Notes under the pieces: generated by a model | The model's input: only the letters and a program-made list of their open reading frames with translations | Databases searched by the model: none | Told to the model about the DNA's origin: nothing | Source: an uncultured Spirochaetales bacterium | GTDB taxonomy: Bacteria > Spirochaetota > Spirochaetia > Sphaerochaetales > Sphaerochaetaceae | Assembly: GCA_945932505.1 (NCBI GenBank) | Contig: CAMEQB010000002.1 | Location: forward strand, 1 to 56,840 | Length of the DNA: 56,840 bases | Direction: 5' to 3' | Program-made: the position numbers and the translations under genes | Part shown: positions 16,359 to 23,839 of the stretch, piece after piece | Position numbering within the stretch: position 1 is the first letter of the stretch | How the letters are laid out: every line of letters begins with the position of its first letter

Positions 16359-17213
16359 TTATTTGAGACCTGCCATAAAGACACTGTAGGAAACAAGTTC
16401 AATCTTTGCTCCAGCTGCCTTTCCGCAATCAGCAAGTGCCTGAGAAACGCTCTTGGAATCGTCCTTGACGAATGCCTGATCGAGGAAACAAACATCCTTG
16501 TAGAGCTTAGAGAGCTTTCCTCTTACGATGCCTTCCTTAACCTTGTCTGGCTTGGAAGCGAGCTTCTCGTCCTGAGCAACCTGTGCTCTGAAGATGCTGA
16601 GCTGCTCTTCTTCATATTCTTTTGGAACAACAGAGTCACAGAGGTACTGTGGCTTATATGCTGCTGCATGGAGAGCCAAGTCATGTGCAAGTTCCTTGAC
16701 ACTATCATTTTCAAATACTGCTGCATTGTCAGCCTTGAGAATGATAGAAACAGCAACTGCACCTTCGCCGTGTACATATGTTGCACAATATCCATTCTCA
16801 GGAATATCTGTAACTGTGAATGTAACAAGGTTCATGTTCTCTTTAATGATAGCGATAAGGCCATCTACCATACCCTTGAGTTCTTCGTTTGGTTCTGTGT
16901 AACCCTTCTCGAGGATAACAGAGCAGAGGTCTTCACCGAGCTTCTTGAAGTCATCGTTCTTAGCAACGAAGTCTGTTTCACAAGAAAGTGAAAGCATAAC
17001 AACCTTCTTTCCGTTGCTCTTAACAAAGACTCTACCATTCTCAGTTGCTCTGTCCTGTCTCTTTGCAACTGCTGCAAGTCCCATTTCCTTGAGGATCTTT
17101 TCAGCGCCGGCGAAATCTCCGTCAGCCTGAGTGAGAGCCTTCTTGCAGTCCATCATACCTGCTCCAGTGATATCTCTGAGCTTCTTTACATCTGCTGCTG
17201 AAATAGCTGCCAT
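16359..17213 (-). CDS. tsf: elongation factor Ts
   Basis: The 284-residue product begins with the UBA-like domain VKKLRDITGAGMMDCKKAL (10-28). It contains the TDFV motif in SCETDFVAKND, which inserts into EF-Tu, and a C-terminal dimerisation part with GKLSKLYKDVCFLDQ. It exchanges GDP for GTP on EF-Tu. AAGGAG precedes the ATG. It lies 29 bases after rpsB, as in nearly all bacteria. Confidence 0.97.
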   Translation of the reverse strand: MAAISAADVKKLRDITGAGMMDCKKALTQADGDFAGAEKILKEMGLAAVAKRQDRATENGRVFVKSNGKKVVMLSLSCETDFVAKNDDFKKLGEDLCSVILEKGYTEPNEELKGMVDGLIAIIKENMNLVTFTVTDIPENGYCATYVHGEGAVAVSIILKADNAAVFENDSVKELAHDLALHAAAYKPQYLCDSVVPKEYEEEQLSIFRAQVAQDEKLASKPDKVKEGIVRGKLSKLYKDVCFLDQAFVKDDSKSVSQALADCGKAAGAKIELVSYSVFMAGLK

Positions 17214-17242
17214 AGTTTTGTTCTCCTTATACTGCGGATAAA

Positions 17243-18094
17243 TTACTTGTTGAAGTATTCCTCTTCTTCGGAATCTTCCTCTTCCTCTTCCTTCTCTTCA
17301 CTTGGTGTGTAGTTGGAATAGTCTTCGATGATTTCATCCTTCTCTTCTGGAGTTGGATTAGCTTCAGCCATCTCTTCTTCATCTTCGAGAGATTCGATGA
17401 TCTGGATACCAGCTTCACTGTCTGCGTCGATTACAGCGTTAGCGATAATCTCGACAAAGAGAGAAATTGCTCTGATAGCATCGTCGTTACCAGGAATTGG
17501 GTATGTGATGTCTGTTGGGTCACAGTTTGTATCGACGACTGCGATGACTGGGATTCCAAGTCTCTTAGCTTCTGCAACTGCAAGAGCTTCCTTCTTTGTG
17601 TCGATGACAAAGAGTGCACCAGGAAGATCCTTCATATCCTTGATACCGCCGAGGTCTCTTTCGAGCTTAGCCATTTCTTTTGTGCGGAGAGCGACTTCCT
17701 TCTTTGTGAGGGAATCGAATGTTCCGTCAGCCTGCTCTCTCTCAAGCTTCTTAAGCTTAGCAACAGACTTCTTGATTGTTGTGAAGTTTGTAAGCATACC
17801 GCCGAGCCATCTGTTGGAGACATAAGGCATACCACATCTCTTTGCTTCTGTCTCGATAGCCTGCTGTGCCTGCTTCTTTGTACCTACGAAAAGAATCTGC
17901 TTGTCGTTCTTTACCTGTGCTCTTACTGCTTCGTAAGCTTCAACGATACAAGCACTTGTCTTCTGAAGGTCGATGATATGGATTCCGTTTCTTTCTGTGA
18001 AAATGAAACGAGCCATCTTTGGATTCCATCTTTTTGTCTGATGGCCGAAATGTACGCCTGACTCAAGCAGGCTCTTCATTGTTACTACTGCCAT
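17243..18094 (-). CDS. rpsB: 30S ribosomal protein S2 with acidic tail
   Basis: The start chosen is the ATG at 18094 with AAGGAG 8 bases upstream; an upstream in-frame GTG would overlap that site. The product is 283 residues. S2 motifs include [60 protein letters not shown] and [23 protein letters not shown]. Residues 228-283 form a highly acidic tail of Glu, Asp and a few Tyr, absent from most S2 proteins. S2 completes the small subunit and is often autoregulated via its leader. Confidence 0.96.
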   Translation of the reverse strand: MAVVTMKSLLESGVHFGHQTKRWNPKMARFIFTERNGIHIIDLQKTSACIVEAYEAVRAQVKNDKQILFVGTKKQAQQAIETEAKRCGMPYVSNRWLGGMLTNFTTIKKSVAKLKKLEREQADGTFDSLTKKEVALRTKEMAKLERDLGGIKDMKDLPGALFVIDTKKEALAVAEAKRLGIPVIAVVDTNCDPTDITYPIPGNDDAIRAISLFVEIIANAVIDADSEAGIQIIESLEDEEEMAEANPTPEEKDEIIEDYSNYTPSEEKEEEEEDSEEEEYFNK

Positions 18095-18123
18095 AGTAGT
18101 CACTCCTTTCGCAAACCCTTTTT

Positions 18124-18236
18124 ACTTGGAATAATCCAAGTTTCGGTTCCCTTGCACTAGATCTCTTCCATACGGAAGGAAATTCGGCTGCTACGCAACC
18201 TGTAGTATGCTACAACATAATAAAACAATACTTCAA
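18124..18236 (-). promoter_or_regulatory. rpsB promoter and structured leader
   Basis: On the minus strand TTGAAG (18236-18231), an 18-base spacer and TAGCAT (18212-18207) form a plausible promoter. The untranslated leader of about 110 bases contains the hairpins CTTCC-GTAT-GGAAG (18177-18164) and ACTTGGA-TTAT-TCCAAGT (18141-18124); a GTAG-CATA-CTAC repeat overlaps the promoter. None is followed by a T run, so they are not terminators. This is consistent with translational feedback by S2. Confidence 0.45.
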
Positions 18237-18267
18237 GTGCATATTATTGATGTTAAGTGAATAATTG

Positions 18268-18297
18268 TTGTCAATTTTTTGATTCTAAGTGTAACAT
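18268..18297 (+). promoter_or_regulatory. promoter for the lipoprotein/barrel pair
   Basis: TTGTCA (18268-18273), an 18-base spacer and TAACAT (18292-18297) precede the lipoprotein gene by about 80 bases. The same -10 hexamer occurs in the rpsF and ppdK promoters of this window. A second AT-rich -10 candidate (TATATT, 18348-18353) is closer to the gene but lacks a good -35. Confidence 0.45.
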
Positions 18298-18376
18298 ATA
18301 GCTAAATATGTTGTTAAATAAATGGAATATAACCTTTTAGGTTTTATTATATTATCCGTAATACGGAGGGACGTTT

Positions 18377-19327
18377 ATGAAGAAGATGATTGTTGCCATA
18401 TTGGCAGTGACCCTCGTTTTTTCATTAATTGGCTGTGATGCGATGCTGAATGTAATGGATAAAATGAGTAATAACGTGGCAGGAACAGAGAAGAAAGTTG
18501 TTAATGACTCTCTCAATGCTGCAAAGCCTGTTCCTGGTAAAGTAAATAAATCAGAAACTATTGTGATTGATGGAAAATCGCAAACTACAACAAATTTCGG
18601 TGTAAAAGATGGTGAAGACTCAAAACCTCTTTTCTCAATAGTAGAGACAGTTGATGCTGGTACATCAAAATCAGAAACAAAGCTTACTCTTGGAGAAGGT
18701 GACAATAAGGTTGAGATTCCTTTGAATAATGAAACTGCTAAAAAGCTTTCTGAAGTAGAAGCTGTACTTACACCTACAGATCTTTCAGACGTAATCAATG
18801 GACTCAAGTCAGGCAGCAAGAGTGAAATTGAATCCGAACTCAAAAAGCCAGCAGATGAAGATTCCAAAAAAGCTGCAGAAGGAACCCAGAAAGTTCTAAA
18901 TGTTCTTATTGAATCCATGGACGTAGATCTTACTCCAAAAACACCTGAAGAAATTGAAGCAATCGAGGATCCAGAAGAAAAGAAAGCAGCTGAAGCTAAG
19001 AATAAGGCTTTGGAGACAGTAAACATGATTCTTGGAAATTCTGGCTCTGGCGAAGATCAGAAAGAGATGACTCAGGCAGACGTCGTCGTTCTTACTGCAT
19101 TAAACAACGTTTTGTTCAATAACGTAGAAGGCGTTGTTGGATCAATGGCTACTATTCAGGATAAAGATGCTTCAGAAGAGAAAAAGAATGAAGCTTCAGA
19201 TAAGCTTATGGAAACTGTTTTGAATGAAGCAACAACACTTGCCGATATCGTATCTGTTGTTCCTTCCGACATGGCAAGCGGTATTCTAGGTATGATGGAT
19301 ATACTCATGTCAACTTCTGGTAATTAA
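18377..19327 (+). CDS. acidic lipoprotein, unknown function
   Basis: The 316-residue product has a lipoprotein signal: Lys-rich start, hydrophobic run, then LIGC with the lipidated Cys at residue 20. The mature part is rich in Lys, Glu, Asp, Ser and Thr, mostly helical, with repeated patterns such as EDPEEKKAAEAKNKALE, and no catalytic motif. GGAGG precedes the ATG. It is followed after 16 bases by an outer-membrane barrel gene, so the two are probably co-expressed and the lipoprotein may face the same periplasmic space. I do not recognise a family; it may be lineage-specific. Confidence 0.75.
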   Translation: MKKMIVAILAVTLVFSLIGCDAMLNVMDKMSNNVAGTEKKVVNDSLNAAKPVPGKVNKSETIVIDGKSQTTTNFGVKDGEDSKPLFSIVETVDAGTSKSETKLTLGEGDNKVEIPLNNETAKKLSEVEAVLTPTDLSDVINGLKSGSKSEIESELKKPADEDSKKAAEGTQKVLNVLIESMDVDLTPKTPEEIEAIEDPEEKKAAEAKNKALETVNMILGNSGSGEDQKEMTQADVVVLTALNNVLFNNVEGVVGSMATIQDKDASEEKKNEASDKLMETVLNEATTLADIVSVVPSDMASGILGMMDILMSTSGN

Positions 19328-19343
19328 GGAAGGGGGAAAAGAA

Positions 19344-20606
19344 ATGAAAAAGATTATTACTATAGCACTAGTTCTTGTTGTTTCTATATCAATGGTATTT
19401 GCTGCTGATGCATTTGATGATTTTAAAGCTGATCTTAAAGCAAATGAAACCAAAGGTTTTTCAGAATCCTTAGAAGGATATAAGCCATCAAATCCACAGA
19501 GCATGGGTATGGGTGGTGCAGGCTTGGCAATCAATGACAGTTTGGATTCTCTTTTCTCTAACCCATCTATTCTTGGACAGGGGAAGGTAAGATTCTCTAT
19601 TCCTTCTGTAACTGTAACAGTAAACCACGTCTATGATTTACTTAAGAAGGGTGAAGATGGAAAGAGTTCTCTTGATAAAGTTCAGACTGCTACAAAGGAA
19701 GGAATAACAGAAAATATTTCTGAATTGGTTCCTGTAATATCTAGTCTTATCGGAACAGGTAAGAGTAAGATAGCTAGTGCTGAAGCTTCTGTTGGTATGA
19801 TCGCAAATGTCTTTGGCCTGGCAATGAACGTCAATGATACAGTACGCTCCTTTGATGGTACAGTTTTCGACGACTTGAAGATTTCTGCTGTCATGGGTCT
19901 TGGATTCGGTTTTGGAAGCGAAGACGTTAGATTTAATATTGGTTTCTCAGGAAAGCTAAATGTCAACGCATTCTCAAAGAGAATCTCAGTATCTGATGCA
20001 ATAAGTTTCAATGAAGATACTATTAATCAGCTTCCATTTGCCATTGGTTATGGCTTCCCATTCGATGCAGGCCTAACATTTAAGTACCATTCATTGAAAG
20101 CCACAGCAACACTTACAGATATCGATCTCTTCGGTCTTGGCGAATATAAGTATGATATGATTCTTGTTGAGGATGTTACAAAGAAGCTGAATACTATCGA
20201 TGCTATCTCTGGAGAAGCAACAAAGATCAGAGAAAACTCTGTATATCAGTTTACTCCTAAGATGAAGCTTAATGCTGGTATCGCTTTCGATACAGAGTCT
20301 TCAACTGGTATCAAGCTTGCTCTCGATGTTGTTGATATTCTCTCTATCCCAGATGCTTTGGATGCTGGATATAGCACAAAGGGTGTTATCCTTGGCCATA
20401 CAAAGATCGGTGCTGAGTTCTCTCTCTTTAACTTCCTTAAGGTTAGAGGTGGTCTCAACAGTGGTTACTTCACACTTGGTGGAACTGTTAACCTCGGCTT
20501 TATCACAATCGATGCCGCTTACTTCTGGGAAGAGCTTGGTGTCGTTGCAGGCGAGAAGGGGCTTGATGGTCTTTCAATCAGATTTAATATTGGTTGGGAT
20601 AACTAA
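19344..20606 (+). CDS. outer-membrane beta-barrel protein (FadL/PorV-like)
   Basis: The product is 420 residues. A cleavable signal peptide ends about residue 21 (ISMVFAADA). The mature N-terminus has NPQSMGMGGAGLAIND followed by LDSLFSNPS, the pattern found in FadL-, PorV- and TraF-like outer-membrane barrels. The remainder alternates polar and hydrophobic residues with Gly/Phe-rich strands and ends in RFNIGWDN. It probably forms a channel or attachment point in the outer membrane. GGAAGGGGG precedes the ATG. A strong intrinsic terminator follows the gene, closing the two-gene unit with the upstream lipoprotein. Confidence 0.75.
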   Translation: MKKIITIALVLVVSISMVFAADAFDDFKADLKANETKGFSESLEGYKPSNPQSMGMGGAGLAINDSLDSLFSNPSILGQGKVRFSIPSVTVTVNHVYDLLKKGEDGKSSLDKVQTATKEGITENISELVPVISSLIGTGKSKIASAEASVGMIANVFGLAMNVNDTVRSFDGTVFDDLKISAVMGLGFGFGSEDVRFNIGFSGKLNVNAFSKRISVSDAISFNEDTINQLPFAIGYGFPFDAGLTFKYHSLKATATLTDIDLFGLGEYKYDMILVEDVTKKLNTIDAISGEATKIRENSVYQFTPKMKLNAGIAFDTESSTGIKLALDVVDILSIPDALDAGYSTKGVILGHTKIGAEFSLFNFLKVRGGLNSGYFTLGGTVNLGFITIDAAYFWEELGVVAGEKGLDGLSIRFNIGWDN

Positions 20607-20626
20607 TAAGTCTTTATATAAGGATT

Positions 20627-20650
20627 ACTGCCGGGAAACCGGCAGTTTTT
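20627..20650 (+). terminator. intrinsic terminator after the barrel gene
   Basis: ACTGCCGG-GAAA-CCGGCAGT is a perfect 8-base-pair stem with a GAAA tetraloop, followed by TTTTT. It ends only 5 bases before the next start codon. Confidence 0.92.
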
Positions 20651-20654
20651 ATGG

Positions 20655-21149
20655 ATGAAAAGAGTAGCAAATATTATTTTCATTATTCTTTCTATAGCAT
20701 TGGCTATAACTATTTTTATTTTTTCCAGCGATACAGGAGAAGAGTCAGGTTCCAAAAGCTCCAGCATTACTGAAATAATTCTCTCTATTTTTATCAGGGA
20801 CTTTCACTCTATGAGTCAAGAAGAGAGGTTAGGGCTCATTAATAAGTATTCTTTCTTAATCAGAAAGCTTGCACACTTTACTGAGTATGCTGCCCTTGGT
20901 TTCTTGTTGTATGGAGACTTTTATACATCTAACTCATCCTTTGCAAATAAGAAAAAAGTTGTAGTATGTGCTTCATGGCTTCTTGCAACTATTTACGCAG
21001 CAACAGATGAACTGCATCAGAAGTTTGTTGCTGGAAGAGGTCCTAGCATTAGAGATGTGATGATAGATAGCATGGGTGCTTTGTTTGGAATAATGGTTTT
21101 CATGCTTATCATTTTGATGATCGAAAAAATAAAGAATAAAACGAAATAA
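20655..21149 (+). CDS. VanZ-family membrane protein
   Basis: The 164-residue product has four hydrophobic segments and the VanZ signature: RKLAHFTEYAALGFLLY at about 70-86 and YAATDELHQKFVAGRGPSIRD at about 116-136. VanZ-like proteins are small membrane proteins of uncertain role, named after a teicoplanin-resistance factor. There is no recognisable ribosome binding site, because the terminator of the preceding gene abuts the start codon. The message may arise from a promoter within the upstream coding region or from read-through. Confidence 0.82.
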   Translation: MKRVANIIFIILSIALAITIFIFSSDTGEESGSKSSSITEIILSIFIRDFHSMSQEERLGLINKYSFLIRKLAHFTEYAALGFLLYGDFYTSNSSFANKKKVVVCASWLLATIYAATDELHQKFVAGRGPSIRDVMIDSMGALFGIMVFMLIILMIEKIKNKTK

Positions 21150-21152
21150 AAT

Positions 21153-21179
21153 ACCCCGACGAGTTTTCTCTATCGGGGT
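21153..21179. terminator. intrinsic terminator, probably bidirectional
   Basis: CCCCGA-C-GAG-TTTT-CTC-TA-TCGGGG forms a long imperfect hairpin 4 bases after the VanZ stop. The downstream T tract is weak on the plus strand (TTACTTG) and better on the minus strand (TATTTTATTT), suggesting it also ends a minus-strand RNA. Confidence 0.7.
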
Positions 21180-21301
21180 TACTTGTTAAACGCGCATACA
21201 GGACATCTCCTGTACGTCTGGGACAGTCCCTTCTGTGGCAACCTGGCAAAACCATTTAAGTCCGTAGCTTTAATCTAACATTGATTTCAATGATTGTAAA
21301 T
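21153..21301 (-). ncRNA. candidate minus-strand structured RNA
   Basis: Read on the minus strand from a possible promoter TTAAGT-18-TATAAC (21337-21308), a transcript of about 150 bases would contain CATTG-AAAT-CAATG, then AAAGCTACGGACTTAAATGG and TTTTGCCAGGTTGCC. These are followed by the hairpins GGGAC-T-GTCCC and TACAGGA-GATG-TCCTGTA, and the terminator at 21179-21153. The middle part resembles the 3' half of cyclic-di-GMP-I riboswitches, but the 5' half (GGCAAACC and GGGACGC) is missing. No minus-strand gene follows, so if real it is a stand-alone RNA of unknown type. Confidence 0.35.
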
Positions 21302-21359
21302 ATGAAAGTTATATAATTTTGTCGTTATTTTACTTAATTTTTTGAACAATCTATATAAG

Positions 21360-21386
21360 TTTGTTGTAGAAGATGACTACGACAAA
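21360..21386. repeat. inverted repeat in the non-coding stretch
   Basis: TTTGTTGTAG (21360-21369) and CTACGACAAA (21377-21386) pair over 10 positions with one G-U and a 7-base loop. With no T run on either side it is more likely an operator or RNA structure than a terminator. Confidence 0.45.
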
Positions 21387-21671
21387 TGCTCAATGCTTAA
21401 CATTATTTTATTATTTGTAACGAAATATCTTAGTGTCGTAAGGATTAATGTCTCCTTGTATATTGATATTTTTTTATAAATATCTAATGGGGATTGTCAA
21501 CATTGTTTTAATAAATAAGGTGATAAATAATTTATCCAGTTGGTTTATCCTGAGTTTTATTGTTTATCATTTAAGTTTCTAATACATTTATAAAGGCTTG
21601 GTTGTATGTGAATTTGATGTATTATGAAACTCTAAGTTGTCACTTGTATTAGTTTTGGTTATTCTTTTCTT

Positions 21672-22445
21672 ATGTTTGGTTTCTACATCAAAAAAGCTTT
21701 CTTTGACGGATGGGACAATTTTATTCAGTTGGTCCTTCAGAATATCATTTATATTGTGTTCTTCCTTCTTATTGTAGGATCGGTAGTTGTCTTTGGTGAC
21801 AATATGGCACTCTTTTTGCCTGCAGCCATTGCAATTATCTTTTTATTTTGCCTATCAATGGGTGGAACATCTTCTGTAGTATATAACTGGTCTGAATATA
21901 AGAGTGAGACATGGCGACCATTTATGAAGGGAGTAGGAAGAAATATCAGGCACTCAATGGTTTTCTTTCTATGCTTAATGGTTCTCTTCCTTTTGTTTTT
22001 TCTCGTCATTCCATTCTATCTGTCATTTAATAATATTGTAGGAACAATCTTCGGTGTAATGATGGTATGGCTTTCTGTCTTCCTTTTGCTTGTTTTGCCA
22101 TACTATTTCCCTTTAATGAATCTTCTTCCTGGAGATGGACCTTTTAAGACGCTGAAGAAGTGTTTCATTGTTGCCGGAGATAACATCGGATACACAATTT
22201 TGTTATTGCTTCATAATCTTGTTGATATCATCCTTACGGTTGTGACTATGGGACTTCTTCCTGGTTGGTGTGGCCTTATGTTGGGTGGCCAAGATATGAT
22301 GAAGCTTTTGATGAAGAAGTATGATTGGATAGAAGAGAATCCAGACAAAAATAGAAAAGAGATGGATTGGTCTGAAATATTATATGATGAAAAGGAGACC
22401 TTGGGGCCAAGATCATTTAAGAATATGATTTTCCCTTGGAAGTAA
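21672..22445 (+). CDS. multi-pass membrane protein of unknown function
   Basis: The 257-residue product has about five membrane segments: roughly 22-42, 46-66, 96-120, 124-150 and 174-200. The loop between the second and third contains WSEYKSETWRPFMKGVGRNIRHS, and the C-terminal 55 residues are charged and cytoplasmic-looking. I do not recognise the family; it faintly resembles DUF624/YesL-type proteins in layout. No ribosome binding site is apparent before the ATG, which lies in a T-rich stretch. The next gene starts 1 base after its stop, so it forms an operon with the CYTH protein, the parvulin and RNase HI. Confidence 0.7.
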   Translation: MFGFYIKKAFFDGWDNFIQLVLQNIIYIVFFLLIVGSVVVFGDNMALFLPAAIAIIFLFCLSMGGTSSVVYNWSEYKSETWRPFMKGVGRNIRHSMVFFLCLMVLFLLFFLVIPFYLSFNNIVGTIFGVMMVWLSVFLLLVLPYYFPLMNLLPGDGPFKTLKKCFIVAGDNIGYTILLLLHNLVDIILTVVTMGLLPGWCGLMLGGQDMMKLLMKKYDWIEENPDKNRKEMDWSEILYDEKETLGPRSFKNMIFPWK

Positions 22446-22446
22446 A

Positions 22447-22983
22447 ATGAGAGAAGTTGAACTTAAAGCTCATGTAGATGATTGGGCTATTGTAAAAGAA
22501 AAAATCGAATCGATCTGTGGATCAGGAAATATTGTTTCAAAACGTGACCAATACTTCCATAAGCCAGGAGAGAAGCATCAGGCATTCCGTATCAGGGATA
22601 ATAACGGAAGCATGGAGCTTACAAGTAAGCAGACTGGGCAGAATGAAAATGGTGAGAATAACCTTGAGTATGAATTCTCTGCTCCTATAGGTGAGTATGA
22701 TAAAGCAATAGGATTCTTTAAGAATCTTGGTTATGAACCATACTTTAGAAAGTATAAAAATGGTTGGGAGTGGACAATGGACGATGTCCACATCGAACTA
22801 CTTGAAGTCAATGATTTGGGTTTCTTCCTTGAAATGGAGATTCTTATTCCTTTTAATTCTTCGGAAGAGGATGTAAAGGACTCTCAGTTCCATTTGCAGA
22901 AACTCCTTGCCAAGTTTGGTATCTCAAAAGATCAAGTATGCTCTAAGAGTTATAGATCCATGATTCTTAAGGAGGATGATTAA
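22447..22983 (+). CDS. CYTH-domain protein (class IV adenylate cyclase / triphosphatase)
   Basis: The 178-residue product starts REVELKA, the ExExK-type motif that opens CYTH domains, and continues with FRIRDNNGSMELTSKQ, NLEYEF, YEPYFRKYKNGWEW and EMEILIP. These charged strands line the triphosphate tunnel. Members are class IV adenylate cyclases, thiamine triphosphatases or inorganic triphosphatases; the length fits the CyaB group. Which activity applies cannot be read from sequence alone. The stop overlaps the next start by 1 base (TAATG). Confidence 0.82.
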   Translation: MREVELKAHVDDWAIVKEKIESICGSGNIVSKRDQYFHKPGEKHQAFRIRDNNGSMELTSKQTGQNENGENNLEYEFSAPIGEYDKAIGFFKNLGYEPYFRKYKNGWEWTMDDVHIELLEVNDLGFFLEMEILIPFNSSEEDVKDSQFHLQKLLAKFGISKDQVCSKSYRSMILKEDD

Positions 22984-23261
22984 TGGAGTTTAGAGCTAGT
23001 CATATCCTTGTTAAGGATCAAGGTAAAGCTGAAGAGATTTATAATAGAGTAAAGAATGGAGAGAGCTTTGCATCTCTTGCCCATCAATACTCAACTTGCC
23101 CAAGTAAAGAAAAGGGTGGCGATTTAGGCTGGTTTAAAGAAGGGCAGATGGTTCCTCCCTTTGAGAATGCTGTAAGGAAGATGAGTACTGGTAGTATATC
23201 AAAACCTGTAAGAACACAGTTTGGTTGGCACGTAATAAAGAAAACAGGAGTCAGAGGATGA
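22983..23261 (+). CDS. parvulin-type peptidyl-prolyl isomerase, single domain
   Basis: The 92-residue product is a bare rotamase domain: RASHILVKDQGKAEEI at the start, FASLAHQYSTCPSKEKGGDLGWF, then MVPPFENAV and VRTQFGWHVIK at the end. It catalyses cis-trans isomerisation of Xaa-Pro bonds. Without a signal peptide it should be cytoplasmic, like E. coli PpiC. It overlaps both neighbours (1 base upstream, 4 bases downstream), so translation is coupled. Confidence 0.93.
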   Translation: MEFRASHILVKDQGKAEEIYNRVKNGESFASLAHQYSTCPSKEKGGDLGWFKEGQMVPPFENAVRKMSTGSISKPVRTQFGWHVIKKTGVRG

Positions 23262-23695
23262 TTGTTATATATACAGATGGAGGCTGCTCAGGTAATCCAG
23301 GTCCTGGCGGATGGGCTTTTGTCGTCAGCGAGATGGGTGAGATAAAAGAATATCGAAGCGGTGGAGATAAAGCAACGACGAATAACAAGATGGAGCTTAC
23401 AGCTGTGATCAATGCCCTCAAATATGCAAAAAGCATTGGCGAGTGTGATATTACGATCCTCACTGATAGCCAGTACGTGAAGAATGGTATTACTCAGTGG
23501 ATATTCTCTTGGAAAAGAAATGGCTGGCGTACCAGCGGCAAGGCTCCTGTAAAAAATATGGAATATTGGGTGGAGCTTGATGCTCTTAACCAAGAGTTGA
23601 ATGTAGATTGGCAGTGGGTCAAAGGTCATGCTGGAATTCTTGGTAATGAAGAGTGTGACAGACTTGTAAGAATGGAGACTGCAAAGTATTTGTAG
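23258..23695 (+). CDS. rnhA: ribonuclease HI
   Basis: The start chosen is the ATG at 23258, which overlaps the parvulin stop by 4 bases and gives 145 residues; a start 11 codons earlier lies within the parvulin gene. The catalytic carboxylates are in YTDGGCSGNPGPGG (Asp), KMELTAVINAL (Glu), LTDSQYV (Asp) and the final GNEECDRL (Asp). The WQWVKGHAG loop carries the flexible His. It removes RNA from RNA-DNA hybrids, such as primers. A terminator follows. Confidence 0.96.
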   Translation: MIVIYTDGGCSGNPGPGGWAFVVSEMGEIKEYRSGGDKATTNNKMELTAVINALKYAKSIGECDITILTDSQYVKNGITQWIFSWKRNGWRTSGKAPVKNMEYWVELDALNQELNVDWQWVKGHAGILGNEECDRLVRMETAKYL

Positions 23696-23718
23696 TTTTT
23701 CTTGAATTAAAGACCGAG

Positions 23719-23750
23719 TGGTTGTTTCTTTTGAAGCAGCCATTTTTTTT
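23719..23750 (+). terminator. intrinsic terminator after rnhA
   Basis: TGGTTGTTTC-TTTT-GAAGCAGCCA pairs over 10 positions with two G-U pairs and is followed by eight T. It closes the unit that ends with RNase HI. Confidence 0.88.
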
Positions 23751-23839
23751 CAAGGTTCAAACAAAGACTTTAATTTTATGAGCAATGTTTATATCAATTC
23801 CAAGAATTGGGTTATTCTTAGATATAAAGGAGTTGTTCT

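Larger units (their letters stand above)
21150..21671. other. 522-base non-coding stretch, AT-rich with structured left part
   Basis: No convincing coding frame is present. The left 150 bases are GC-richer and full of inverted repeats (see the RNA candidate). The right part is very AT-rich, with a 10-base-pair inverted repeat at 21360-21386 (TTTGTTGTAG/CTACGACAAA) not followed by a T run. Possible promoter parts for the next gene, for example TTATCA near 21567, are weak. I see no attachment site or transposon remnant. Confidence 0.6.

Noticed and set aside
21200-21300. A cyclic-di-GMP-I riboswitch call
   Set aside because: Only the 3' half looks similar; the GGCAAACC and GGGACGC parts and the closing stem are missing and no gene follows on that strand. 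Kept only as an RNA candidate.
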